Positions 10,737-21,504 of a stretch of DNA of 64,000 nucleotides are shown piece after piece. The translations under genes were made by a program, and so were the position numbers. The notes under the pieces were generated by a model. It ran no database searches. It was not told the origin of the DNA and saw only the letters and a program-made list of their open reading frames with translations. This stretch comes from Cercis canadensis. Taxonomy: Eukaryota; Streptophyta; Magnoliopsida; Fabales; Fabaceae. The stretch lies in NCBI GenBank assembly GCA_003255065.1, contig QAOA01003982.1:269488-333487 (forward strand). The letters are read 5' to 3'. Position 1 is the stretch's first letter. Each line of letters starts with the position of its first letter.

Positions 10737-13700
10737 AGTTCTTTGACTGCAATATTATACTTCAAAAACTTATTTACCAATCTATTACAATTTCAAAACT
10801 ATTTACCTCGTTATTTATACTTTTTTTAATAAAAAAACTGAAATGGCATAGCATGGGTCCCATAGAAAATGCCGCATTCCATGCGGCATGTTCCCATTAG
10901 ATGCGCTACGTGGCATGTGTAGACACCACATTTTGTTTGGGTTGTATTTCTAAATTTAGTTGAAGAATACAAAAAATGTATAAAATTGTTTACTTTTTCG
11001 TTCCTTTTAATTTTTACTTGGAATCTTGATTTAAGTATTTTTTTGGAACGCATTTTTTCTTTTTCTTTTTCTTTTTTTTAATTATTTCCTTGAAGTCTAT
11101 TTACTTTTATAAAAAGAAAAAAGAAAATGTGAAGTGAAAAAGAAAAAGAGAAAGAGTAAAAAAAGAAAAAAAAAAGATACGTTAATCCAATTGCATATAG
11201 CCTAGTTCAAATTTTTGTCAAGAGGCGATACTTTGTATGATCTAAGTATTAAGTCCAATAGTCTCAATCTCATCAAAATAACTTGTCCAAGCCTAATTGC
11301 TTATTAGTGCATAACCCATTTCTTTTTTGAGCCCAAATATCTTGATCTAAGTGGAGCACCCAAACCTAAAACCCATTTTTAGTTAAACTCCATTTAGAAT
11401 TTAACCCTAGCCACTTTCATGAAGGAACACATTTTTTATTCTTGATTCTCTCCTCTCCTCTCCCTCTTGATCTCTTTCCCACACTCTCCATTAAATCTTT
11501 GATTCCTAAGCCCTCATTCCATTTTTCTAACTTCCCATAGTTTATTTTTATCATTATTCACACCCTTCACATGTTCCATAAACTTGGATAAGGCAAGGCA
11601 ACACCTATTGGGAGAAATTGAAGCTTGAAACTAAGGGTTTGCATGGATTTTTGAAGGTTGAAGGGTTATCCACTTTGATTCTTGACACTAGAAGACTTCA
11701 ATTGGGTAATGACTTTCTTCCACTTCTCAACTCCTTGAACTCGTATATTCTTTTGCAGCTACATTTTTGGGTGCTTAGAGATTTGATTATGCATATTTCT
11801 AGTTGAAATTAGCTTCTTAGAGACCTAAGAGCATGTTCACATGTATTTTTACTGATTTGGAATGACTTTAAGGCTCTTTTTACAAGTGATTTTGAATATT
11901 GATTGTGCCTTTAAGGTGTTTAATAAAATGCATATGTGATGTTATGCTTGAATTTGGCTTTGCTTCCAAAGTGTTCTGTCTTTTATTTAGCTATTGAGAT
12001 TATGACATGAAGTGAGTGCCTTAGATTCATTATTTGAGTATGTATTGCATCATGATTTATTCATACTTTGCATTGAAGCATAATTTGTAAATCCTGCCTA
12101 GCATTGACCTTTGTGTAATGTTTCATACATAACTCATGTTATACACATCATTTTAATGAGATTTCACTTTTTTTGGAAACCTGAGGTATGAACCTTTCAG
12201 TCTATATAATTTGACTTGAGTGATTTAAAGCCAACTAATCCCAAAATTTTTGCAAATAGGACTATTTGAACTTTAAAATTCTGCATGCTCGGTTTCTGAC
12301 ATTTGGCCATTGTTTTATTCATAAATTGAGTTACACAAAGGGAATTGATGCAATTATAAATTCTTTTGAAAGCTAAGACATGTATCTTTCAAATGGTATA
12401 GGCTTTGTTACCAAATTAAACGTCTATTAAGCCCAAAAAAATCATAAAATTCGCATCAAATTCTGTCATTCTGAGTTTTAACATTCACATGATGTTTTGG
12501 GTATAACTTGAGCTTCACAAGTATTTTGAGCATGATTCCAAGGCCATTTTGAAGGCTATACATATATCTTTGCATCAATGTGCTTAAGTTGTTGATAATT
12601 CATATCCTTTTTTTCAGCAAATAAAAAAAATAGTCACTGGTTGTCAAGTTCTTATGTTTGCTATTTTTTTTGGCAACATTCTTGCTTTGATTATAGCTTC
12701 AGCTAGAACTAGGATAATTTCACCACATCAAATGCATGTGAATCATTTTGTTTTGGTTAAATTATTTGTTGCTTATTTTTTATGCACACTCTTTGAGCTT
12801 ATATGGAGGAAAATCTTGGACAGTATACATGCTTTTGGAGCTTGGCAAATAGAAAGGATAGAAACTTGAAACACTCAATGAGTCTTGGCCACTATCCATC
12901 TTATGTTATATTTGGATCATGCATTTTAATTAAGTCATGCATTTGCATTCATATTAGAGACTTACATCTTTCGTTAGTAGTCCATAGGCTCCTTACTTGT
13001 CATGGAAGGATAAGACAATCCATCTGCATATCGGGTGGCCCACTTTATCGTTTCTAGGTAAGGATAAGCGCCACCCCAGAAGGCGCCATATGTGAGGAAC
13101 AGGTGGAAGGACTTAGGTCATCCTAGTTGCACCATGCATTGCATATTTATTTTCTTGCCTAATAGAGATGTATGATATAAGATTTGCATCCTCATGCATT
13201 GCACGTTTAATTTTCTTCCTAGAGAGTGATTGTTAAAAATGTTTAATGCTTTGTTATAATCCCTTTTTGCATGTTTTCTATAAGAACTTATAGGATTTGA
13301 GCTAGAATTGAGATTGATTCATGTTCCTCAAAATCTCTCTTTCATAAAAAAAAAAAAATTCAAAGCGAACTACGTGGACTTTGATCCCATCCAAGAGCTA
13401 CGTAGGCATTCGAGGGGAAGCATGTCAAGTCCAACTTTCAAATAACTTCCCATTTTCTTTTAATTTCTAGTTCTCAAGAAAAGATAAAAGTCAAGGGTTC
13501 TAAGCCACTCTTTTTTTTTATTTGTTTTGGCTCAATGACAAGTTGTACCTGCCTTGGTTCTATGCCACTCCATTTTACTTGATTTTGGCTCTAAGCCTTC
13601 AATGTTCCCATGCTATCAAGTTTTCTATTTCTTTGCTTTTAAACCCCATTTTTTAAAAACTACAAGGGCTCTGATTCCTACTTAAGGATACGTAAGCACC

Positions 13701-14340
13701 TAGAATTATAGGGCGAACCCATTTTTGTAAATATTCTATTTTTCTCTTTGTTTTAAACTTGTAAATATCAGCATATTTTTATAGGGATAATTCAAATACA
13801 TTTTTCGCTAATTTATGATTTGTACAACTAATTTCGGGTAATTGTATTTTATATGGGTGTTGTGGGGTGCCTAACACCTTTCTCATACACAAATTGACTC
13901 CCAAATCCTCTCTAGTTCGCAAACCATTTTTTAATTAAATAAAAAGAGGTTTTTCAATTGTTTCCCGTTTTCTTAATACAATTGGTGGTGACTCCAAGTT
14001 TTCTTTCGGAAAACTAATATTCTTTTCTAAATCCGTCATTCGCGTCGTAGCAACCTTTGGATACATTGTGACAGTGTGTGGTGGGTCCCATAGTCAAATC
14101 TCCTTTCTGCTATGTCTGCAAAGCCTGCAACTAACGGACAAAAGTGGACATGCCGTATCTCATGTGGCATGTCCAGTGAAGACACGATGCAAGGAATGCG
14201 GCATGTTCCGTGGGGCCCACACACTTCTATTTTGGTTTTTTTATTTATTTTTAAAAAGTGTAATAACGGGGTAAATAATTTTTAAAGTATAATAGATTAG
14301 TAAATAAGTTTCTGAAGTGTAATATTAGGGTCAAAGAGCT
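10737..14340. mobile_element. Long-TIR MULE-type MITE, split by a solo LTR
   Basis: The left arm (10737-10917) and the reverse complement of the right arm (14074-14340) match over more than 150 bp, including 'acttatttac.aatctatta' and 'aacatgccgcattcc'-type segments. The ends are flanked by the exact 9-bp repeat cctacctac (10728-10736 and 14341-14349). Nine-bp TSDs with long terminal inverted repeats are characteristic of Mutator-like elements. Without the nested LTR it is about 440 bp and non-coding. The uninterrupted sister copy is 44444-44860. Confidence 0.75.
10918..14073 (+). mobile_element. Solo LTR of a Ty3/gypsy element (~3.16 kb)
   Basis: Begins TGTAGACACCAC and ends ...TTGTGACA (TG...CA). 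Near its 3' end it carries 'ctacgtaggca' and 'ggtggtgactccaag', phrases typical of large plant gypsy LTRs. It is flanked by gcatg (10913-10917) and gtgtg (14074-14078), which differ by two transitions. The sister MITE at 44619-44623 has gtgtg with nothing inserted. No gag-pol or second LTR is present, so it is most simply a solo LTR left by intra-element recombination. Small open frames inside (11618, 12654, 12803) are not genes. Confidence 0.75.
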
Positions 14341-14349
14341 CCTACCTAC

Positions 14350-14690
14350 TAACGTAAAAAACGCATTAAATGCAACTATAAAACCATCATTCCCAGGAGC
14401 ACTAGAAGGAGAAGTGTAGAAAGCCATTTGTTTCACTTCATCTACAAGAACTGGACGAGTGAGCCACCGATTTGATCTTGGCTGTCCCTTTCTTAGGAAT
14501 ATTATCAAGTGCCCCAAAAGAGGGGCTTATATGGGAAAATTGAAATAGCTTTTCAAAATAATTAATGGCCACCCCAGCTACCGCTTCTCTTACAAAATGA
14601 GAAACTCCTTGATTAGCTTCCATCCATGGAATATTATTTTTCCTCCTCCGAGCCATAGTTTGGGCATGAAAAATTGCCACACATTGCTCA
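14350..14690 (-). pseudogene. LINE ORF2 fragment (start of RT), copy 1
   Basis: Minus-strand translation gives FHAQTMARRRKNNIPW (about 14625-14675) and, after a frameshift, SSAPGNDGF (about 14380-14405). These are the pre-RT 'FFHA...RRRKN' motif and the first RT motif '..AP G.DGF' of L1-type LINE ORF2. Only ~340 bp remain. Sister fragments sit at the same place in other units (26015-26400, 44878-45260), so the fragment was in the array before duplication. Confidence 0.65.
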
Positions 14691-14694
14691 AATC

Positions 14695-15085
14695 AATGCT
14701 TCTTACTAGTTTTAACTGGTCCAACCACTAAAATAAGCGAAGGGTCTCAAATGCTGGTTTGACCGATTCTTATCAGTTTTGATTAGTCCAACCACTAAAA
14801 CGAGTCAAGGGTCTCAACCAAACTAATACCATGGCTGGTCATTCGTCTAACCGGTTGGTTCTTAAGAATTGATACCGCTTTTCACTGATCCAACTGCTAA
14901 AACGAGCCGAGGGTCTCAACTGCTAGTCTTTTAGAGGGACAACGAACTAGCTGGTTATTAAGAATTGATGCCAATTTGGCTAGTTCTTACTGATTTTAAC
15001 TAGCCAACCACTAAAATGAGCTAAGGGTCTCAACCAGAACAATACCATAGGTGGACATTAGTGTAACCGGTCCAGTCCAATTTTT
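14695..15085 (+). repeat. Degenerate tandem repeat, copy 1
   Basis: The phrase 'ccaaccactaaaa.gag..aagggtctcaa' recurs at about 14721, 14788, 14890 and 15004, with 'ggttcttaagaattga' and similar phrases between. Spacing is irregular (67-114 bp). Colinear copies lie at 26400-26790 and 45246-45640. No ORF. Confidence 0.7.
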
Positions 15086-15695
15086 TTAAAAATTAGTCCG
15101 ATATATAAATTCTTATAGCTAAAATATTTAGTTCTATTTATTTAATGAAAAAAAAACAGAAAATATAAGGGGAAAAAAAGTGGTTGTGTAACCTAGTAAC
15201 CTATGCTTGACACCAACTTTTGAATAGAGTTAAACTTACTAAATTTGGAACGAGTCATCCCTATTCCAAAAATGCTATAGTTTTGTATGAATGAATGTTT
15301 TGAAAACTCTAATTTTTTTAATGAGAGACCTCGAATACAAGACTTTCTGCTTTGAGAGAGAGCCATATGACCATCTAGTTTACATCCCAAATGGCCATAA
15401 ATTATGATTATGATTTCAAGGAAACAACACTCCCTCAGTAAACATTTGACTGGTGCAAGACTCTTTAAACATCGTGGCTGTAACGCATTGGCAACTAAGT
15501 CTCCTTTCCAATGGAAAGCGAAAGGGTAAGGAAAAGGTAACGTGGCAAAAGACTCGGCGGTCGAATTAACTTCAAAAGCTCCTTCCCATGCAACTTAATA
15601 ATGCTTTTTCAATACAACAAGGATGACCCGAATCCCAATTTGTGATTTTTAACTTTTGGCTTTCCTTCCCCTCGAAGGAGTCTCAGTTTGCTTTT
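15086..15695. repeat. Tail block F, copy 1
   Basis: Colinear with 45641-46263 and 47901-48444. No recognised gene. Minus-strand frames are open in places (for example 15193-15390) but differ between copies. Ends '...gtctcagtttgctttt', where Copia-1 is inserted. Confidence 0.5.
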
Positions 15696-15973
15696 TGTAA
15701 AATTGCAAAGAGAATGAACAAGGAAGAAAAAGCACACAAGAGAAGACTTATGAAAGCTTTTCCTCTATTTTCAATTATAGTTCAGTTACAATACACCAGA
15801 AAATATATATGCACTGTAACCGTCTAACTACAAGAATGCCACGTAGGCAATCACTAACACAACAGTAAACAGCCTAGCTAACTAGAGTTAATTAACTAAC
15901 TATGAATAACTAATAATTAACCCAAGTGAATATACTTGGTTCTAGAAATAACTGAACAACAGAATTCTCTACA
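15696..15973 (-). repeat. Copia-1 3' LTR
   Basis: 278 bp, TG...CA in the element's orientation, ends exactly at the polypurine tract. Nearly identical to 20555-20832. Confidence 0.93.
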
Positions 15974-15981
15974 TCCCCCCC

Positions 15982-18900
15982 TCAAGTTGGAGCATGAGGA
16001 TGATGAAAATCAACCATGCCCAACTTGGAGAGGATGGAATGAAACTGTGGACCAACTTTATACTTGTCACGTACAATATGGCAATCAATCTCAAGGTGTT
16101 TAGTTCTCTCATGGAACACCGGATTGGCTGTAATATAGAGGGCAGCCGTGTTGTCACACCAAAGGGAAATAGGTAAAGGAAAGCTGATATGAAAATCTTG
16201 CAAGATATAAGTAATCCACTGTAATTCACAGACAGTGTTGGCAAGACTTCTGTATTTAGCTTCAGCAGAAGATCTACTGACAGTAGTTTGCTTCTTGGTT
16301 TCCAAGAGACAAGGGAGGAGCCAAGTGAAACACAATACCCTGTGATAGACCTCTGAGTATCCTTACAAGCAGCCCAATCTGCATCACAGTATGCTGAGAG
16401 GGTGAAAGTGGAGGTAGAAAAGAAAAACAAACCCCGGGAGGGAGTACCTTTGAGATATTTGAGCACATGGATAGCTCCATTCCAGTGTGCTTGAGTAGGT
16501 GAGTGAAGACACTGACTCAATTGTTGGACAACATGGGTGATGTCTGGCCGAGTTAAGTTGAGATAGAGCAATCTCCCAATAAGCCTTCTATACCTTTCTG
16601 GTTCAGGGATGAGTGCACCTGCAGAGGAGAAATTCTGTCCCTTAGGTAAAGGAGTTGCCATTGGTTTAGCCCCAAGGAGACCAGCATCCTGTAAGATGTC
16701 CAGATCATATTTTCTTTGAGTAACATAGGTGCCTATAGAACCACGAGCTATCTCTATACCAAGAAAGTATTTGGCATAACCCAAATCTTTGATGGTGACG
16801 GCAGAATGAAGAAAATTCTTAACTTCCTAAATATGGGCTTCATGAGTCCCTGTGAGTAGCACATCATCCACATAGACCAGCAAGGCTAAGAAAGAGTGAG
16901 AGGTGTGCATGGTAAACAAGCAATGATCATGGCCACTCTGCTGGAAGCCAAAATCTTTAAGTTTTGCACAAAACTCAGCATTCCACTGTCGAGATGCCTG
17001 TTTCAAGCCATATAGAGATCTCTTTAATAAGCATACTTCATTTGACTTAGCCTTGTGATACCCCTGAGGTGGTAGCATGTAGACCTCTTCATTAAGGTAA
17101 CCATGCAGAAAAGCATTGTTAATATCAAGTTGATGGAGGGCCCAGTGTTTAGTAGTGGTAATCGCCAAGAACATCCGAACTGTGACAAGCTTAGCTATTG
17201 GAGAGAAGCTATCCTTGTAGTCAATCCCTTGGATTTGGTGATAGCCTTTGGCTACCAATCTGGCCTTATAGCGATCAAGGGTCCCATCAGGTAGATACTT
17301 CACTTTATACACCCATTTTGACCCAATTGCCTTCTTCCCTTTAGGCAAAGGAACTAGGTCCCAAGTGTGGTTAGATTCCAATGCCTGTAGCTCTTTGTTC
17401 ATGGCTTCAGCCCACTTATCATTCTTGCTTGCATGATAGTAAGAGCAAGGTTCTGGTATAGTGGATACATTTGCAAGAAAACACTTGTAATTGTGTATGA
17501 AATTGGGTGATTTGTGATAGGGGAAAGTGTTTGGTGTATATGGGGAAGAACCTGTAATGACAGGTGTAGGAGTAGTAGGAAAAACAACAGGTAAGTCTAT
17601 AGGAATCAATACAGTAGAGACAAAATCAATAAGCCATGCTGGTTTAGTGGTGTGTCTGGTGCTGTGAAGTAAGACAGGAGGAGGCACAACAAGAGACAAG
17701 GGAAGATGAGGTTGTGCAGTGGAAGGGATTGGAGAGGAGGATGAAGGAAACATCTCAGAAGAAAGATCAGTGGGATCAGAAGCTGAGGAAGGAGGCACAA
17801 CAAGGACTATTGGTAAGGAATCAGAATGAGGCTGAGTAGTAGTAGGCAATATAGGAGAGTCAAGAAAAGGAATAGGTAGAGACACTTCATTGCTTTCAGG
17901 AGGGATTTGCTCAAAAGGAAATTGATTCTCATGAAACACAACATCTCTGCTAGTATAAATCTGATGTGTGTGTAAGTCATAGACTCTAAATGCCTTTTGT
18001 CCAGTGACAAAACCAATAAAAACACATTTGGATGCTCTGGTGGCAAATTTATCTCTGTGAGGGTGTGTGTTGGTGGCATAACATAAACAGCCAAAACATT
18101 TAAGAAGAGTGTAATCAAGTTTTTTATCATGTAAAAGTTCATAGGGAGTTTGCCAATTCAGAATACCAGTAGGTAATCTATTAATGATGTATGTAGCCAT
18201 GAGAAGGGAGTGACCCCAAAATTTAATAGGCAAGTGTGATTGAAACATCAAGGCTCGAGCAATTTGTAGGATGTGTTTATGCTTTCTTTCAACAATCCCA
18301 TTTTGTTATGGGGTGTAAACACCACTTTTATGATGTACAATTCCCATTTCTGATAAAAAAGACTGACATGCATTGTTAGTAAATTCTGTCCCATTGTCTG
18401 TTCTAATGCACTTAATTGAAGTGTTAAACTGAGTTTGAATCATTTTGAAGAAAATTTTCAGTGTGTCCAGTATTTGTAATTTATGCCTAAGCAAGAAAAT
18501 CCAAGTGGCCCTGCTATGATCATCCACCACAGTGAGCATGTAGTGTGCTCCTGTGATAGAAGCTTTACTATAGGGTCCCCACAGATCTATATGCATGAGA
18601 TCAAAGTTAGAATCTGAGCGAGTAGTGCTAAGGGGAAAAGAAAGTCTATGCTGTTTAGATTTATGACAGATGTCACAAGGTGAAAGCTGTGTGCCATCAA
18701 TATTTTTCAGGAAGGGTATGTGTTGTAAAGCTTTCAAAGAATGGTGGCCAAGTCTATTGTGCCACAGAAGGTCAGAAATTTTATTTGAATCAACTGTAGC
18801 AGTACAAGGAATATGAACTGAATTACAATTAGAAGGGCATAATGATCTGACTAGATCATATGTATTATTACAGGAATTTGAGGAAGCATGACCATGAAAA

Positions 18901-20470
18901 GAAGTTTTGTCTAAGATGTATAGATTCCCAAGCACTTTACCAACTGCTAGAATATCTTTAGTCTGTTGGTCCTACGAAATGCATTTATCAGGAAGAAAAA
19001 TGAATTGGATTTGTGCTATTTTGGCAAGCTTTCTCACTGAGAGAAGATTAAATTTGAAGCTAGGTACGTATAGTGCATCTATGAGTGTGAGAGTGGGATT
19101 GAGTTTATATTTCCTACTAGGTGAACCATCTTAACTGAGCCATCTGGCAGAAAAATTGAAGTGAGGTGTGTTACTTGCTTAGGATGGTCAAATAGCTTAA
19201 GGCTAACACACATGTGATTTGATACACCAGTATCAACTATCCATGTACCAAGATCTATACTATCTATTGACATTGAAGCAGAATGAGAAATTGGACGAGG
19301 AATGTTACCTGCAAAATTTTCAAGGTGTGCATAGTTAATGTGATTCCTTTCAATGCCCCCTTGTCCTTTAATCATTTTAGATAGGTCCTGTTGAATGAGC
19401 TCTGTCAGAGTAGTTCTGTGTTCATTGTTGTTCCCAGTATCGTGTATCATGTTAGCATCCAGAGGATGATCAGCAAAGTTGGCCATATGCTTTCCACCTG
19501 AATTCTGATTTCGTTGGTCCTTGAGTTCCTTGTACCAGTCAGGATAGCCATGCAACTTGAAACAGGTGTCCTTAGTATGACCTCTAGTATTACAATGTGT
19601 ACACTTCTTATTTCTCTTGTCACTGTAGCTTTGCTTCTTATGGTTTCCTGAGTTTGACCGTCCTCCACCAAAGCCTCTTCCCATTGGTGCTCTCACAAAC
19701 ATTGCAGAGTTCTCAGCTCTTCCACCTAAGTTAATATGAACTTCCCTTTGTTTCTCTATTCGCAGGATCATCGAGTATGCCTTATTAACTGAAGGCAAGG
19801 GATCCATCACCAAGATTTGGTTCCGGATATGATCATAATCATCACCGAGTCCCATTAGAAATTGCAGTAATTTTCCAGAGTTAACAAGTTCAGATACCTT
19901 CTTTGTGACACCACAAGCACAATTTTTGCAAGTGCACTGTGGCATAGGCTGTACACAAGCTAGCTCATCCCAGAGTTTCTTCAGCTTAGTAAAATACTTC
20001 ACCACTGACTAACTTCCTTGAGAAATTGTACTAATTTCTCTTTGAATTTGGTAAACCTGCGGTCCATTTGACTCACCGAATCTTTCCTCCAATTCCAACC
20101 AGAGTTCACGTGCAGTAGAAGCATAGAGAAAAGCTTCGACTATGTCTTTGGAAATTGAGTTCAGGATCCATGACCTGATCATGCAATCCACTCTAATTCA
20201 CTAATAGTAATCATCTGAATCTTCTTCAGGCATCTCATATCTCCCATCAATGAATCTGAGCTTCACCTTAGCTCCAAGTGCAATCTTGATCGATCTGTTC
20301 CAAGATAAGTAGTTATTACTAGTCAAACTTGTCGAGACAAGCTGCATTCCTAGATGATCCGAGCTTGCCAGTGCCATTGGATCTCCATTGGAGTTGCTTG
20401 TCGACTCCTTATGCGAAGCTGCAGTTGCTGTTGCAGTAGCGGTTGCCGATTCCATCTTCAACCGAATCAA
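15982..20470 (-). pseudogene. Copia-1 gag-pol, broken polyprotein
   Basis: Order on the minus strand: gag from ATG at 20470; CCHC knuckle KCTHCNTRGHTKDTC (about 19585); aspartic protease WIVDTGVSNHMC (about 19235); GAG-prerev HNRLGHHSL (about 18755); integrase with HIDLWGPY and RTDNGTEF; reverse transcriptase with intact YVDD at 16863-16874; and RNase H with DADWA and SSAEAKYRSL. It is interrupted by gag stops near 20201 and 20007, a -1 frameshift near 19108, a stop near 18973, TAA at 18306 just before the integrase Glu motif, a stop at 16827 just after YVDD, and a frameshift near 16330. The catalytic residues I could see are intact, but no polyprotein can be made without repair. Confidence 0.9.
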
Positions 20471-20554
20471 AACGGAGTAATCTTCTTAATTCTTCTTCAG
20501 AGAATCAACAAGACAAAGGTATAAGCAAATCTAGATCGATTTGCTCTGATACCA

Positions 20555-20832
20555 TGTAAAATTGCAAAGAGAATGAACAAGGAAGAGAAAGCACACGAGA
20601 GAAGACTTGTGAAAGCTTTTCCTCTATTTTCAATTATAGTTCAGTTACAATACACCAGAAAATATATATGCACAGTAACCGTCTTACTACAAGAATGCCA
20701 CGTAGGCAATCACTAACACAACAGTAAACAGCCTAGCTAACTAGAGTTAATTAACTAACTATGAATAACTAATAATTAACCCAAGTGAATATACTTGGTT
20801 CTAGAAATAACTGAACAACAGAATTCTCTACA
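20555..20832 (-). repeat. Copia-1 5' LTR
   Basis: 278 bp and directly next to the tRNA-Met primer-binding site at 20543-20554. Carries a TATA-like 'atatatat' segment. Confidence 0.93.
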
Positions 20833-20837
20833 CTTTT

Positions 20838-21342
20838 TAAGTAGACTAAGACTTTCACTCCCTTCTCTTTTTAATTAAGACCTCTAGATTTGCATGTTCT
20901 GTGTTTAACTTCAAAGTTATAGTTAAGAGTATATAAAAAAAAGTATACTATTTGGCATAGATTTAAATTACTGTTGCGGTGGTTTGATTTGACATTTAAG
21001 AGGCCTTGCTACATTTATGAGATATAAAAACTGATGAAAATACGTGTATGTTAACCTAGACTTGCTTGTTTAATTTGTATACTGGAAATGCTATTTATGT
21101 TAAAATTATGTGAAGTACTTAATATATGGGTATGCCTTCAAATATTTTGCTGTGTGTTTCACAGTAATGTAGTCGCTGGTGCTTTCAGTATATAGGAGTT
21201 TAATATCTCTTGTGACTACTTATAAACTCAGCGATCATATAATGGAGAACTTGTAAGAAAAGTATGTCAAAATTGTGCATATATTAATTATCATGATATT
21301 ATTTATAGTGCATTTGGATAGATAAGTTTTCATAAAAAAAAA
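20838..21342. repeat. Tail block G, copy 1
   Basis: Resumes the sequence interrupted by Copia-1 and is colinear with 48450-49115, with an internal deletion near 20870. It ends at the contig join at 21343, in a run of A that corresponds to the start of the MITE at 49089. No gene seen. Confidence 0.55.
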
Positions 21343-21343
21343 N

Positions 21344-21504
21344 CTTGAAGCGCACCTTAAAGTTGATTGTTGGACGCCAAAAGACTCAATGTTACTAGAC
21401 CAAGATTAGGGAAAAGGGGAGAGGCAGAGATTGCATAAGGAGAGCAAGAAAATGAATTGGGGGAAAAGGGGAAGTCTTGCTCTCAGCCAAATAACGACTA
21501 CAAC
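21344..21504. repeat. Block C, partial copy 2
   Basis: Begins 'cttgaagcgcacc' after the n at 21343 and matches 34136-34228 and 9405-9555. Its last 8 bp (21497-21504, actacaac) are the left TSD of the hAT element. Confidence 0.7.

Larger units (their letters stand above)
15696..20832 (-). mobile_element. Copia-1: full-length Ty1/copia retrotransposon
   Basis: Two 278-bp LTRs (15696-15973, 20555-20832) bound a 5.1-kb element in minus orientation. It is flanked by a perfect 5-bp TSD, ctttt (15691-15695 and 20833-20837). Sister blocks at 46264-46268 and 48445-48449 are uninterrupted, which proves the insertion. The primer-binding site TGGTATCAGAGC (initiator Met tRNA type, 20543-20554) abuts the 5' LTR, and a C-rich polypurine-tract complement (15974-15982) abuts the 3' LTR. 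LTR ends are canonical TG...CA. The LTRs differ by about five substitutions by eye (~2%), indicating a fairly recent insertion. Confidence 0.95.

Noticed and set aside
12654-13057. Overlapping + strand open frames
   Set aside because: Inside the solo LTR, no motif, AT-rich; taken as chance.
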